Counted from the first letter of the stretch, positions 7,615 to 18,142 are shown. The stretch is DNA of 64,000 bases from DAITBA01 sp036824005 (GCA_036824005.1 DAITBA010000001.1:757879-821878); one strand, 5' to 3'. The notes: generated by a model from the sequence alone, not told the origin. Translations and numbers: made by a program.

Positions 7615-8343
7615 TCAGGCTTCCTCGATGGCGGCGCTGGTGTAGACGTCCTGCACGTCGTCGAGGTTTTCCAGGGCGTCGAGCAGCCTCTGCATCTTGG
7701 CGCCGTCGTCGCCGGCGAGCACGGTTTCGTTGAGCGGCTTCATGGTCACCTCGGCGTATTCCGGCTTCAGCCGGGCCTTGGCGAACGCATCCTTCACCGC
7801 TTCGAAATCGGCGGGCGCGCATACCACTTCCACGCTGCCGTCATCGTTGGTGAACACGTCTTCGGCGCCGGCTTCGAGGGCCGCCTCCATCACCTTGTCC
7901 TCGCTCGTGCCGGGCGCGAAAACGAACTGGCCGCAGTGCTTGAACATGAACGCCACCGAGCCGTCGGTGCCAAGATTGCCGCCGTGCTTGGTGAAGGCGT
8001 GGCGTACCTCGGCCACGGTGCGCGTGCGGTTGTCGGTGAGGCAGTCCACCATCACCGCCGCGCCGCCGATGCCGTAGCCCTCGTAGCGGATCTCCTCGTA
8101 GTTGGCGCCCTCGAGCTGGCCGCTGCCGCGCTTGATGGCGTTCTCCACGGTGTCCTTGGGCATGTTGTTCTCGCGCGCCTTGTCCATGGCCAGGCGCAGG
8201 CGCGGGTTGGCGCTTGGATCCCCGCCGCCAAGCTTGGCGGCGACCGTGATTTCCTTGATCAACCGGGTGAAAATCTTGCCGCGCTTGGCGTCAGCGGCGG
8301 CTTTCTTGTGCTTGATGTTGGCCCATTTGGAATGACCTGCCAT
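7615..8343 (-). CDS. yebC: YebC/PmpR family (TACO1-like) protein
   Basis: 242 aa. It starts with the invariant MAGHSKWANIKHKKAAADAKRGKIFTR-type N-terminus (residues 1-27) and has the GYGIGGAAVMVDCLTDNRTRT core. YebC proteins have been described as transcriptional regulators and, more recently, as ribosome-associated factors easing translation of proline stretches. The conserved yebC-ruvC neighbourhood is present. A TATAAT box on the minus strand lies at 8399-8404, about 56 bp before the start. Confidence 0.97.
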   Translation of the reverse strand: MAGHSKWANIKHKKAAADAKRGKIFTRLIKEITVAAKLGGGDPSANPRLRLAMDKARENNMPKDTVENAIKRGSGQLEGANYEEIRYEGYGIGGAAVMVDCLTDNRTRTVAEVRHAFTKHGGNLGTDGSVAFMFKHCGQFVFAPGTSEDKVMEAALEAGAEDVFTNDDGSVEVVCAPADFEAVKDAFAKARLKPEYAEVTMKPLNETVLAGDDGAKMQRLLDALENLDDVQDVYTSAAIEEA

Positions 8344-8371
8344 AGATGCCTCGAAGTCGCGTATCTGCTGT

Positions 8372-8404
8372 TAGAATCAAATGGATAGTTCGACCGTCAT
8401 TATA
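8372..8404. promoter_or_regulatory. Divergent promoter region between yebC and the HerA-like ATPase gene
   Basis: On the minus strand a perfect TATAAT (8399-8404) serves yebC. On the plus strand a TAGAAT (8372-8377) is placed suitably for the gene at 8424. Both -35 elements are weak, so these are -10 matches only. Confidence 0.45.
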
Positions 8405-8423
8405 CCGTTCCGGAGGATGGCCC

Positions 8424-9956
8424 ATGGCTGAACCGCTCTGCATCGCCGAAGTTGTCGAAGGATCCGATCGACGGCTGGTTGAACTGCTGCCGGGCATGGC
8501 CAACCGCCATGGCCTGATCACCGGCGCCACGGGCACGGGCAAGACGGTGACGCTGCAGAGCATCGCCGAGCGGCTGTCCTACATCGGCGTGCCGGTGTTC
8601 ATGGCCGACGTCAAGGGCGACCTGTCCGGACTGGGCGCCGCGGGCACGGTGACGCCCAAGCTGCAGGAGCGGCTCAAGCTGCTCGCCCTGGACGAGAGCT
8701 TCGTGCCCTATGCCAGCACCGTGACCTTCTGGGACGTGTTTGGCGAGAACGGCCATCCGGTGCGCGCCACCGTCTCCGACATGGGGCCGCTGCTGCTCGG
8801 CCGGTTGCTCGATCTGAACGAGGTGCAGTCCGGGGTGCTGACCCTGGTGTTCAAGATCGCCGATGACAACGGCCTGCTGCTGCTCGATCTCAAGGACCTG
8901 CGGGCCATGGTGCAATTCGTGGGCGAGCGTGCCGGCGAATTCACCACCGCCTACGGCAACATCTCCACCGCTTCCATCGGCGCCATCCAGCGCGGCCTGC
9001 TGACCCTGGAGCAGCAGGGGGGCGAGGAGTTCTTCGGCGAGCCGATGCTGGACATCGCCGACCTGATGCGCACCGACGCCAACGGTCGCGGCGTGATCAA
9101 CATCCTGGCTGCAGACAAGCTCTACAATTCGCCGCGGCTGTATGCCACCTTCCTGCTCTGGCTGCTGGCCGAATTGTTCGAGCAGTTGCCGGAGATCGGC
9201 GATCCCGAACAGCCGAAGCTGGTGTTCTTCTTCGACGAGGCGCACCTGCTGTTCAACGACGCGCCCCAGGCGCTGCTGGAAAAGATCGAGCAGGTGGTGC
9301 GGCTGATTCGCTCCAAGGGCGTGGGCGTGTTCTTCGTCACCCAGAATCCGCTGGATGTGCCGGAGAGCGTGCTGGCGCAGCTGGGCAACCGCGTGCAGCA
9401 TGCCCTGCGCGCCTTCACGCCCAAGGATCAGAAGGCCGTCAAGACCGCGGCCGAGACCATGCGCGCCAATCCCAAGTTCGATGCTGCCACGGCCATCACC
9501 GAACTGGGCACAGGCGAGGCCTTGGTCTCCTTCCTCGATGCCAAGGGGCGCCCGAACGTCGTCGAGCGCGCCTACGTCCTGCCGCCGGCGAGCCGGCTCG
9601 GGCCGCTGACGGCGCCGGAGCGGCAGGCACTGATGCAGTCCTCCGGCATGCAGGCGAAGTACGGTCAGACCTTGGACCGGGAGTCGGCTTACGAGAGGCT
9701 CAAGGCGGGCTTCGGCACCACTGCGGAGCAGGGCGGCGTGCCCGCGGGCGGCGAGGCCGGGCAACCTGCCGAAGGCGGTGGGCTGCTGGGCGGCCTGGGG
9801 GACATTCTGTTCGGCAGCACCGGGCCGCGCGGCGGCAAGCGCGACGGCGTGGTGCAAACCGCGGCCAAGAGCGTGGCGCGCACCGTCGGCTCAACTATCG
9901 GCCGCGAAATTGTGCGCGGCGTGCTCGGTTCGCTGCTCGGCGGGCGGCGGCGGTAG
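8424..9956 (+). CDS. HerA-like (DUF853/YjgR) ATPase
   Basis: 510 aa from the ATG at 8424, which has GGAGG seven bases upstream; the frame is open 26 codons further but without RBS. Walker A is GATGTGKTVT (about residues 32-41), and the acidic Walker B FFFDEAHLLF lies near 270. The NPLDVPESVLAQLGNRVQHALRAFTPKD block is a hallmark of the YjgR/DUF853 family of HerA-FtsK-type ATPases. The C-terminus is a glycine-rich tail with VGSTIGREIVRGVLGSLLGGRRR. Probable DNA-translocating or helicase-type NTPase; the biological role is unknown. Confidence 0.9.
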   Translation: MAEPLCIAEVVEGSDRRLVELLPGMANRHGLITGATGTGKTVTLQSIAERLSYIGVPVFMADVKGDLSGLGAAGTVTPKLQERLKLLALDESFVPYASTVTFWDVFGENGHPVRATVSDMGPLLLGRLLDLNEVQSGVLTLVFKIADDNGLLLLDLKDLRAMVQFVGERAGEFTTAYGNISTASIGAIQRGLLTLEQQGGEEFFGEPMLDIADLMRTDANGRGVINILAADKLYNSPRLYATFLLWLLAELFEQLPEIGDPEQPKLVFFFDEAHLLFNDAPQALLEKIEQVVRLIRSKGVGVFFVTQNPLDVPESVLAQLGNRVQHALRAFTPKDQKAVKTAAETMRANPKFDAATAITELGTGEALVSFLDAKGRPNVVERAYVLPPASRLGPLTAPERQALMQSSGMQAKYGQTLDRESAYERLKAGFGTTAEQGGVPAGGEAGQPAEGGGLLGGLGDILFGSTGPRGGKRDGVVQTAAKSVARTVGSTIGREIVRGVLGSLLGGRRR

Positions 9957-9961
9957 TTCGA

Positions 9962-10050
9962 TTTCACCACGGAGGACGCAGAGGACGCAGGGGAACTCAA
10001 AGACAAGAAGCATTCGTCCCCCTCTGTGTCCTCTGAGTCCTCTGTGGTGA
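9962..10050. repeat. Intergenic hairpin repeat, copy 2
   Basis: Arms read CACCACGGAGGACGCAGAGGAC at the left and GTCCTCTGAGTCCTCTGTGGTG-like at the right, with about 35 bp between. Same family as copies 3 and 5, located between the HerA-like ATPase gene and the EamA gene. Confidence 0.75.
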
Positions 10051-10060
10051 GCATTGTTCG

Positions 10061-10942
10061 GTGAGCGCTTCCGCTGTCGGCGTCTGGCTCGCCGCCATTG
10101 CCGCGCTCGGGTTCTCCTTCAAGGCGATCTTCGTCAAGCTCGGACTCGCCCACGGCGCCGACGCGGTCACCTTGCTCGCCCTGCGCATGGGCTTCGCATT
10201 GCCGGTGTTCATCTGCGTCGCCTGGCGCAGCGGCGCCTCAGGGCTCGAGCGGCGCGACTGGCTGTGGCTGGCGGCACTGGGAATGTCGGGCTACTACCTC
10301 TCCAGCCTGTTCGATTTTCTTGGCCTGCAGTACATCAGCGCCGGCCTCGAGCGGCTGATCCTGTTTACCTACCCGACACTGGTGCTCCTCTTTTCGGCGC
10401 TGTTGCTCGGTCAGAAGATTCGGCCGGCGGCCTGGGGCGCGCTCGCGCTGTGCTATGCCGGCATCGGTCTCGCCGTGTCCCACGACCTGACCATTGCCGG
10501 CGACTCGCGCAGCCTGATGGTTGGCAGCCTGTGGGTGTTCGCCAGCGCGGTGAGCTACGCGCTGTTCTGGATGGGCAGCGGCCACGTCGTCACACGCGTC
10601 GGCGCAACACGCCTGTCGGCCTTCGCCTCGATCTTCGCCTGCCTGTTCGTGCTCGGTCATTTCGCTGCGACGCACCCGCTCCAAGCGCTGCTCGTGCCGC
10701 CGCGCGCGTACCTCGATGGCCTGGCGCTGGCGCTGCTGTGCACCGTGCTGCCGATCTGGCTCCAGGCCGAGTCCATTCGACGCATCGGCGCGCCGACCGC
10801 CGCGCTGGTTGGCACGTTGGGGCCGGTGATAACCATTATTCTTGGCTGGTGGATCCTCGGGGAGGCAATGGCACCAAGCCAACTCGCCGGCGCGGGACTG
10901 GTGATCGCCGGCGTGCTGCTGGTGAGCCTGAAGCGGACGTAG
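10061..10942 (+). CDS. EamA/DMT-family inner-membrane transporter
   Basis: 293 aa, GTG start. About ten hydrophobic segments are arranged as two EamA repeats. The sequence begins VGVWLAAIAALGFSFKAIFVK, and the second repeat ends ALVGTLGPVITIILGWWILGEAM followed by AGAGLVIAGVLLVSLKR. The family exports metabolites such as amino acids or drugs, and the substrate cannot be deduced. The start lies 11 bp beyond the hairpin repeat, so translation initiation is close to that structure. Confidence 0.88.
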   Translation: MSASAVGVWLAAIAALGFSFKAIFVKLGLAHGADAVTLLALRMGFALPVFICVAWRSGASGLERRDWLWLAALGMSGYYLSSLFDFLGLQYISAGLERLILFTYPTLVLLFSALLLGQKIRPAAWGALALCYAGIGLAVSHDLTIAGDSRSLMVGSLWVFASAVSYALFWMGSGHVVTRVGATRLSAFASIFACLFVLGHFAATHPLQALLVPPRAYLDGLALALLCTVLPIWLQAESIRRIGAPTAALVGTLGPVITIILGWWILGEAMAPSQLAGAGLVIAGVLLVSLKRT

Positions 10943-10965
10943 TGCCGTGTGCCGCAACCGGAGCT

Positions 10966-11022
10966 ACAAAGCATGGCGCGGAGGATCGGGATTCTTATGC
11001 CGCGAATCGGATGGACAGGACA
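10966..11022 (-). repeat. Degenerate copy of the repeat found at 55265-55321
   Basis: About 57 bp here (ACAAAGCATGGCGCGGA...GGACAGGACA) match the reverse complement of 55265-55321 with scattered differences. The 55-kb copy has terminal inverted repeats and looks like a small non-autonomous element; this copy has only one end. Confidence 0.6.
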
Positions 11023-11040
11023 CTCGCCGCGCGCCGACGC

Positions 11041-11181
11041 GAGCTTGAACTGACTGACCGCAGCACGCATCGCCCCTGCCAACTCTTCGAGACGGCGAGC
11101 CGTGTCGGCCGTTACCGTCGAGGCGGCGCTATTCTCTTCTGACATCTGCGCCACCTTCTCGAGCTTCTGCAGGTAACTCAG
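11041..11181 (-). pseudogene. Remnant of a methyl-accepting chemotaxis protein C-terminus
   Basis: Translation on the minus strand gives LQKLEKVAQMSEENSA and RRLEELAGAMRAAVSQFKL, the usual extreme C-terminus of chemoreceptor signalling domains (methylation helix 2 and the end of the coiled coil). Nothing resembling the receptor's hairpin tip or sensor is found upstream, so only about 47 codons survive. It lies between the EamA gene and an intact chemoreceptor gene on the opposite strand. Confidence 0.65.
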
Positions 11182-11607
11182 CCTGCTACCCTGCGATTCT
11201 GGATTGCACACCCCCTATCATTTGGCGCTAAAGAACATCGTCCCCCATCCGATAACGTGGTCGTGACGGACGCCGACGCCGGCGCAGCGATTGCTGCATT
11301 GGGCCGGCAGGCCGCGAATCCGCCAACCGCACCAGACAGGGACTCCTCCCAGTCGTCCTCGCGCGCCACATGGCGCGTCGAGCCCGCCAAGCTCCGAACC
11401 TCGCTTGTGCTTGTTGTGTTCGTGCTGTCCCTTGGGCGCATCCTGGATGCCGCCGGGGGTCCGCGCGCAGGTAGCATTGGAACGCACCATAGCGAGTGAT
11501 CTGCCCGGCTGATCGTGATTACGCGTCCTCGGACGAGGGACACGATGGCAACTTCGCGTCCGCAGGTTCCACGGGATGCCATGGCAGCGCACCAAAGGAG
11601 ACAAACA
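11182..11607. other. No recognisable gene
   Basis: Open frames on both strands lack family features or ribosome-binding sites. Only the GGAG at 11597-11600 in front of the chemoreceptor ATG at 11608 stands out. Confidence 0.4.
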
Positions 11608-12729
11608 ATGTTTGGAATGACATGGAGGCTCAAGCCCCCTGGACAAGAAGCGAAGCTTGCCGAGGCGGCGTCGGCCCTGCAGAGCTGCAAGGCGCAGATC
11701 GAAACGCTGCATAAGGACAAGGACGGTATTGCTCAGGAACGGGACAGGATGCGTGACCGCCTCGCGGTATTCGATGCGTTGTCGGAGCGACTCAAGCTCT
11801 ACGGCGACTCGGCGGTTCAGGTTCAAAGTACGGTGGCATCGCTAGCCATGGCCATGAAGGAGGAGAGCAAGCATTCCGTGCACGCCTGCTCGACCCTCAG
11901 CGCCAACGTCTCGGCCATCGAGCGCATCACCGACAACCTGCGGCAAATGGCCCAGCGCACCAACAGCACCGCCGCCAAGGTCGAGCAGTTGAACGGCCGT
12001 ACCAACCAGATCGGCGGCATTGTTCAGCTCATCAAGGAAATCGCCGACCAGACCAACCTGCTGGCGCTCAATGCTGCCATCGAGGCGGCACGTGCCGGAG
12101 AGCAAGGCCGCGGCTTCGCGGTGGTGGCGGACGAGGTACGCAAGCTTGCCGAGCGCACGACGCATGCCACCAGCGATATCGCCACGCTCGTACGCACGAT
12201 CCAGGAAGAAACGCACGCAGTGAAGGTGATGATGGAACTATCGCCCCAGGAGGCGACCGGCTTCGCTGAGGACGGCCAGGAAGCGGTGCGCAGCATGAAC
12301 GATCTCATGGACCTCAACAGCAAAATGACGGGCACCATCGCCGCCAGCGCCCTGCGCAGCTTCGTCGAGACCGCAAAGATCGATCACCTCGTCTACAAGT
12401 TCGAGATCTACAAGGTCTTCCTCGGCATCTCTGGCAAGAAGGCGGAGGACTTCGCCAGCCACACCGGCTGCCGGCTGGGCAAGTGGTACTACGAGGGCGA
12501 TGGCAGGCAGTGCTTCGCGAAACTCCCTGGCTATCGGGAAGTGGAACCGGCACACATAAGGTTTCACCAGTGCGGTGTCGAGGCGGTGCGACAGCTCCAT
12601 GCCGGTCAGCGGGAACCCGCTTTGGAGAAAGTGTTGGAGATGGAGCAGCAGAGCTTCAAGGTGCTGGAGGAACTGGAACGAATGGCCATCGCCGGCCACG
12701 ATGACCCGTCGGTTCTGTGCATCGCGTGA
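11608..12729 (+). CDS. Soluble chemoreceptor with C-terminal zinc-binding CZB domain
   Basis: 373 aa from the ATG at 11608, preceded by AAAGGAG at 7 nt. There is no membrane segment or HAMP domain. Residues 12-60 are a coiled coil. The signalling hairpin covers about 85-240, with the conserved tip IADQTNLLALNAAIEAARAGE at 145-165 and GFAVVADEVRKLAERT after it. Residues 250-373 form a CZB domain with expected zinc ligands His260, Cys288 (HTGCRLGKWYYEG), His316 and His320. CZB receptors sense zinc availability or hypochlorous acid and signal through CheA/CheW; no other che gene is nearby. Confidence 0.93.
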   Translation: MFGMTWRLKPPGQEAKLAEAASALQSCKAQIETLHKDKDGIAQERDRMRDRLAVFDALSERLKLYGDSAVQVQSTVASLAMAMKEESKHSVHACSTLSANVSAIERITDNLRQMAQRTNSTAAKVEQLNGRTNQIGGIVQLIKEIADQTNLLALNAAIEAARAGEQGRGFAVVADEVRKLAERTTHATSDIATLVRTIQEETHAVKVMMELSPQEATGFAEDGQEAVRSMNDLMDLNSKMTGTIAASALRSFVETAKIDHLVYKFEIYKVFLGISGKKAEDFASHTGCRLGKWYYEGDGRQCFAKLPGYREVEPAHIRFHQCGVEAVRQLHAGQREPALEKVLEMEQQSFKVLEELERMAIAGHDDPSVLCIA

Positions 12730-12996
12730 CTGCGCAAGAGGCGCGCGACCGTTCATCGTTTGTCTGTGCCGACGCCGACATTTGCATCGGCACGGCGCAT
12801 CTTGCTTTGCGCCGTTTGTCGACCAGTTCGTGTGTAGGAGGTGGGTGCGCGCACAGCGAATGCGACATCTCCGTCACCGACGCCGTACCGGCGGCTCAAC
12901 GGCGCGTCGTCACCGGGCGCAGCGAACGACGACCGGACCGCCGGTGACGAAGCCCGTTGCGGACAGCAAGCGGCAAAGCAAATGCAACGCTGCTGA
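12730..12996. other. No recognisable gene
   Basis: Non-coding or decayed sequence between the intact CZB receptor and the CZB remnant. No terminator with a T-run is visible. Confidence 0.35.
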
Positions 12997-13179
12997 TTCG
13001 CTTCCCAAGAACTCAACTGCTTTCATCAGTGCGCGGGGTCGGTACTGGCGCTCGCGCAGTCCGGCAAGAAGGCCGAGGCGCAAGAGGCCCTGAAGTTCGG
13101 CGACTACGCGCGTGTGTCGCGCAAAGTGGTGGTTGGTCTGGCGAAGATGTATACCCAGGTCTCGGAACGGCCCACCTGA
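12997..13179 (+). pseudogene. Remnant of a second CZB-domain protein
   Basis: After an in-frame stop at 12994-12996 the plus strand encodes FHQCAGSVLALAQSG then AEAQEALKFGDYARVSRKVV and ends at a TGA at 13177. The FHQC segment and the following helix resemble the end of the CZB domain in the neighbouring receptor (RFHQCGVEAVRQLHAGQ). No start, no upstream receptor sequence. Reading: the tail of a decayed CZB chemoreceptor paralogue. Confidence 0.5.
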
Positions 13180-13362
13180 CGCGATCTATCGATCATCTGA
13201 ATCGACGCGGCACCATGCACGGTCCGACCGCGCGCACTACCCAAGGCGCGACCGCGACGACGAGGCGACTATCGTTGCCACGTCACCTCGGGTCGCCGGG
13301 CTTGCCCGGCAGGATCAGTGCATTGCGCTCGCATTGCCACGGCCATTGACTGCCGACAATGC

Positions 13363-14199
13363 CTAGCCGAGCGCCAGCCGCTGCCAGATGGTGGTCGTCA
13401 GCCCGGCCTGATTGAGCGTGTAGAAATGCAGTCCGGGTACGCCGGATTCGAGCAGGTGCTGGCACAGCTCGGTGACCACGTCCAGCCCGAAGGAGCGCAC
13501 CGAGGCGGCGTCGTCGCCGAAGCTTTCGAATTTCCGGCGCATCCAGCGCGGGAGCTCTGCGCCGCAGGCGTCGGAAAAGCGCGCGATCTTGCTGAAATTG
13601 GCGATCGGCATGATGCCCGGCACGATGGGCACGCGTATGCCGACGGCCTGGCACTCGTCGACGAAGTGCTCATAGGCGTCGCGATTGTAGAAATACTGGG
13701 TGATGGCCGAATCGGCGCCGGCTTCCACCTTGCGCTTGAAGTTGAGCAGGTCCTCGCGCGGACTCTTCGCCTGGGGGTGGTACTCCGGATAGGCCGCCAC
13801 CTCGATGTGGAACCAGTCGCCGGTTTCCGCGCGGATGAATTCCACTAGCTCGCTGGCATAACGGAACTCGCCTGGATCGCCAACACCCGAGGGCAGATCG
13901 CCGCGCAGGGCGACAATGCGCCGGATGCCGGCGTCCTGATAACGCCGGAGCATGGCGCGGACGTTCTCCCGCGTCGAGCCGATGCAGGACAGGTGAGGCG
14001 CGGCGGGCAGTCCCTCGGACTGGATCTCCAGCACCGTCTCCAGCGTTCGATCGCGGGTGGAGCCGCCGGCGCCGAAAGTCACCGAAAAGAACGCCGGCTT
14101 GAGCTGCGCCAGCTGTGCGCGGGTGCGCCGCAGCTTGTCGACGCCCTCGGGCGTCTGGGGAGGGAAGAACTCGAAGCTGAAGGTGGGTTGATCGGACAT
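13363..14199 (-). CDS. metF: Methylenetetrahydrofolate reductase MetF
   Basis: 278 aa from the ATG at 14199; the frame stays open upstream into the hairpin repeat but MSDQPTFSFEFFPPQTPEG is the normal N-terminus. The FEFFPP motif, TFGAGGSTRDRT, ALRGDLP and YNRDAYEHFVDECQAVGI mark the FAD-dependent TIM-barrel enzyme. It reduces 5,10-methylene-THF to 5-methyl-THF for methionine synthesis. It lies downstream of ahcY with only the hairpin repeat between, so it is likely in the same SAH-riboswitch-controlled operon. Confidence 0.97.
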   Translation of the reverse strand: MSDQPTFSFEFFPPQTPEGVDKLRRTRAQLAQLKPAFFSVTFGAGGSTRDRTLETVLEIQSEGLPAAPHLSCIGSTRENVRAMLRRYQDAGIRRIVALRGDLPSGVGDPGEFRYASELVEFIRAETGDWFHIEVAAYPEYHPQAKSPREDLLNFKRKVEAGADSAITQYFYNRDAYEHFVDECQAVGIRVPIVPGIMPIANFSKIARFSDACGAELPRWMRRKFESFGDDAASVRSFGLDVVTELCQHLLESGVPGLHFYTLNQAGLTTTIWQRLALG

Positions 14200-14207
14200 G
14201 TTGGAAT

Positions 14208-14288
14208 TACCGCAGGGGACGCGGAGGACACAGAGACTCGCAGAAGACCATCTTTCCTTCTGTGTCCTCTGCGTTCTCTGCGGTGCAA
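14208..14288. repeat. Intergenic hairpin repeat, copy 3
   Basis: Left arm CCGCAGGGGACGCGGAGGAC and right arm GTCCTCTGCGTTCTCTGCGG flank about 35 bp; located between ahcY and metF. Related to copies 2 and 5. Confidence 0.75.
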
Positions 14289-14291
14289 AGA

Positions 14292-15710
<1,419 letters not shown>

Positions 15711-15776
15711 ACCCAACTCCATCACGGTGGCCGGCAGGGATGCTCTCACCCGGCATCCCGTGCGCGGCACGGGTTC

Positions 15777-15874
15777 AGGTGAGCGCCGTTGCAGAATAGA
15801 GCCGCCCGCTTCGGGCTGGCTGCACCGAGCCTGGGAGGCCCCACGGGCCCCTTGCAACGCTCCTCGGTGCGAGG
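15777..15874 (-). ncRNA. SAH riboswitch
   Basis: On the minus strand, 5' to 3', the conserved blocks of the SAH aptamer appear in order: CCGAGGAGCGTTGCAA, then CCCAGGCTCGG, a variable stem with CCCGAAGCGGG, and finally TGCAACGGCGCTCACC closing the P1 helix with the first block. It ends about 67 nt before the ahcY ATG. Two GC-rich hairpins follow (about 15730-15775) and may form the expression platform. SAH riboswitches switch on ahcY operons when SAH accumulates. Confidence 0.93.
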
Positions 15875-15956
15875 CGGAAATACTAGCGGATGTTGGTTCG
15901 CGATGCCAGCGCGGTGCTGTTGCTCGGCGTCCGTGCCGTCGGCCGCGCCGCTGCCC

Positions 15957-16232
15957 TCAGCCCCGGGCGGCGGCGCGGGCCAGCGAATAGGCCCGGTAGC
16001 GCAGAGCGGCCAAGCGAAGGTCGTCGAAGCTTTCCGCGGTGCGCACCTGCGCCAGCAGTTCGCAGGCGATATCGGCGTCCTCATCGGTCGTGTCCGCCTC
16101 CGCCGCATCACGTTTTCGCGGACATTGCGCCTGGGCGGCGATGATCTCGGACATGGACATGCGCTCCGCGAGGAGCCGGCCCTCGTCCGGCGTGAGGTCG
16201 CACAGATCGATGCACTGTTGCAGACACAGCAT
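15957..16232 (-). CDS. Hypothetical protein, 91 aa
   Basis: A strong RBS (AAAGGAGA) precedes the ATG. The product (MLCLQQCIDLCDL start, then acidic and helical) has three Cys near the N-terminus, no signal peptide and no membrane segment. I do not recognise a family. It stands alone between ahcY's riboswitch and the HD-GYP gene. Confidence 0.6.
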   Translation of the reverse strand: MLCLQQCIDLCDLTPDEGRLLAERMSMSEIIAAQAQCPRKRDAAEADTTDEDADIACELLAQVRTAESFDDLRLAALRYRAYSLARAAARG

Positions 16233-16301
16233 GATGTTCTCCTTTGCCTCTCGGTTGGTAATGCTTATTTTTTCCGACTATTTTACTAGGTTTTTTCAAC
16301 C

Positions 16302-17531
16302 TTACAACGCCACCGCACCCCAAAGCTCGTTCAGGTCGGGGAACTTCCAGCGTTCCGGGTCTTCGCGGGCGATGATCTTGTCGTTGGCGAGACGGGAGGA
16401 CAGATCGAGCACCTCCGCGGGGATGCGCGCATTGGAACGGGTGGAAAAGAACACCTTGACCTTCGGCGTCAGGAGCGACTTCCCGGTCTGATCGACGACG
16501 ACGCCGAGCCGCCCCGACTTCAGCCGCACCAGCGAACCGACGGGGTAGATGCCCACGCTCTTGACGAAGGCCTGGAAAATCACCGGATCGAAGTGGCCGT
16601 TGCTCCATTCAGTCATTTTGCGCAGCGATTCGGCCGGATCCCAGCCCGCCTTGTAGGGGCGGTTGGAGGTGATGGCATCATAGACGTCGCACACCGCTCC
16701 CATCTTGGCAAAGAGGCTGATCTTCTCGCCCGGCAGGCGGTGCGGATAGCCGCTGCCATCCATTTTCTCGTGGTGGTGCAGACACACATCCAGCGCGATT
16801 TCCCCCACGCCGCGGCTCTCCGCCAAAATGCGATGACCTTCCTCCGGGTGGCGCTTGACGGCGACGAATTCCTGATCGGTCAGCTTGCCCGGCTTGTTAA
16901 GGATTTCCGGCTCGATCGCCATTTTGCCGACGTCATGGAGCAGCCCGGCCATGCCTGCTTCGCGCGTCTGCGCCTCGTCCAGCCCGAGCTGGCGGGCCAG
17001 CGCGATCATCAGCGCGCACACGGCGACGGAATGCATGTAGGTGTAATCGTCCGCCGTCTTCAGGCGCGCCAGGCTGATCAGCGCGCCCGGATTGCGCATG
17101 ACCGAATTGGAAATCTCTTCCACCAGGGGCGCGCAGTCATCCGCATCGATCACCTTGCCCATGCGCGCTTCGCGAAACATGGACACCACTGCCGCCTTGG
17201 ACTTGGCGCAGATGCGCGCAGCGCGCTCGATCTCCTCGTCCGCGCCGACGCGTTCGACGGGCGCAGGCCCGCTCGCGGCGACGACGGCTTGCGGCTCCTC
17301 GGCACGGGGTGCCGCGTCCTCGCCGGCGTCGGCGAGCGCGATCTCGACATCGTCACCTTTGGCCGTGTCGATCAGCACCTCACGCACGCTGCTGTCGCGC
17401 AGCTTGGCGATGTCCTGGGGATTGGCGAGCAGAAAGGAGCTGCGCCAGAACGGATGTTCGAGCCACGAGCCGCACAGCTCCTGCAAGTACATGCCGGTGC
17501 GTAGCTGCTCAACGGGTATGCGTTTCAGCAT
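16302..17531 (-). CDS. HD-GYP domain cyclic-di-GMP phosphodiesterase (DUF3391)
   Basis: 409 aa. The N-terminus MLKRIPVEQLRTGMYLQEL with WLEHPFWRSSFLL is the DUF3391 domain that usually precedes HD-GYP. The HD-GYP domain (about 140-320) shows the HD pair in GLLHDVGKMA, the VKRHPEEGHRIL helix, HHHEKMDGSGYP (HE plus GYP motif) and DVYDAITSNRPYK. These enzymes hydrolyse c-di-GMP and generally lower the sessile programme. All key metal-binding residues look intact, so it should be active. Single gene. Confidence 0.95.
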   Translation of the reverse strand: MLKRIPVEQLRTGMYLQELCGSWLEHPFWRSSFLLANPQDIAKLRDSSVREVLIDTAKGDDVEIALADAGEDAAPRAEEPQAVVAASGPAPVERVGADEEIERAARICAKSKAAVVSMFREARMGKVIDADDCAPLVEEISNSVMRNPGALISLARLKTADDYTYMHSVAVCALMIALARQLGLDEAQTREAGMAGLLHDVGKMAIEPEILNKPGKLTDQEFVAVKRHPEEGHRILAESRGVGEIALDVCLHHHEKMDGSGYPHRLPGEKISLFAKMGAVCDVYDAITSNRPYKAGWDPAESLRKMTEWSNGHFDPVIFQAFVKSVGIYPVGSLVRLKSGRLGVVVDQTGKSLLTPKVKVFFSTRSNARIPAEVLDLSSRLANDKIIAREDPERWKFPDLNELWGAVAL

Positions 17532-17839
17532 GGGAATTGGCGAAGCAATACGTTTTCGGGAACCTCGCCGATTAACGGAAGTGAGGGGGAAAAGCTTTAG
17601 GGCGGAAGGAAACCGGCCTGAGGATTACGCCCGCATGCGTCGTCTCACACGCTTGCAGGGCGCCAACCAGCGATTGGCCCTGCGTCCGACAGCCGCAGAA
17701 CCGCTAGCGCGCGCCGCGGCGTTGCCGACTGGAGATGCAGCGCAGCAATTCGTCGAACAGCGCGGCCTCTCTCAATAATGGATTGACCGTTGCGACGATG
17801 ACAAAAGACTAGGCCGGGCGGTGAGCCGGGGGCGATTTC
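17532..17839. other. No recognisable gene
   Basis: About 300 bp between the HD-GYP gene and the second toxin-antitoxin pair. I see no protein-like frame, repeat or terminator. Confidence 0.4.
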
Positions 17840-18142
17840 CTACTTCGAGAAAGGGGCGCGTTTTCGCCAGTACCCGGGCTGGCGTCGCAAGTGCACGACG
17901 GCAAGAATTTGGAGCCGGTCGTTGTCGATCGAATACAGCAAGCCGTAGGGAAAGCGGTGGACCAGAATGCGCCGGACGTTCTCCGCCATCCGGGGCCAGG
18001 CCAGAGGCATCGACTGCGCCAGCCGGATCGCCTCTCGCACCTCGGCCGCGAAGTCCAGACCCAAGCCAGTTTCCCGCTCCTCGTACCATGTCACGGCGGC
18101 CTCGAATTCCTCCTCGGCCTCCGGGTGAAACGAGAAAATCAT
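17840..18142 (-). CDS. ParE-family toxin
   Basis: 100 aa. FHPEAEEEFEAAVTWYEERETGLGLDFAAEVREAI is the ParE-type N-terminal hairpin, followed by RRILVHRFPYGLLYSIDNDRLQILAVVHLRRQPGYW, the usual core and C-terminal Arg-rich strand. Its ATG overlaps the antitoxin stop (ATGA). Likely gyrase poison or RelE-like nuclease; not distinguishable by inspection. Confidence 0.87.
   Translation of the reverse strand: MIFSFHPEAEEEFEAAVTWYEERETGLGLDFAAEVREAIRLAQSMPLAWPRMAENVRRILVHRFPYGLLYSIDNDRLQILAVVHLRRQPGYWRKRAPFSK

Noticed and set aside
8400..9857. 485-aa open frame on the minus strand opposite the HerA-like ATPase gene
   Set aside because: Low-complexity His/Gln/Arg composition typical of antisense frames in GC-rich DNA; the plus-strand gene has clear motifs.
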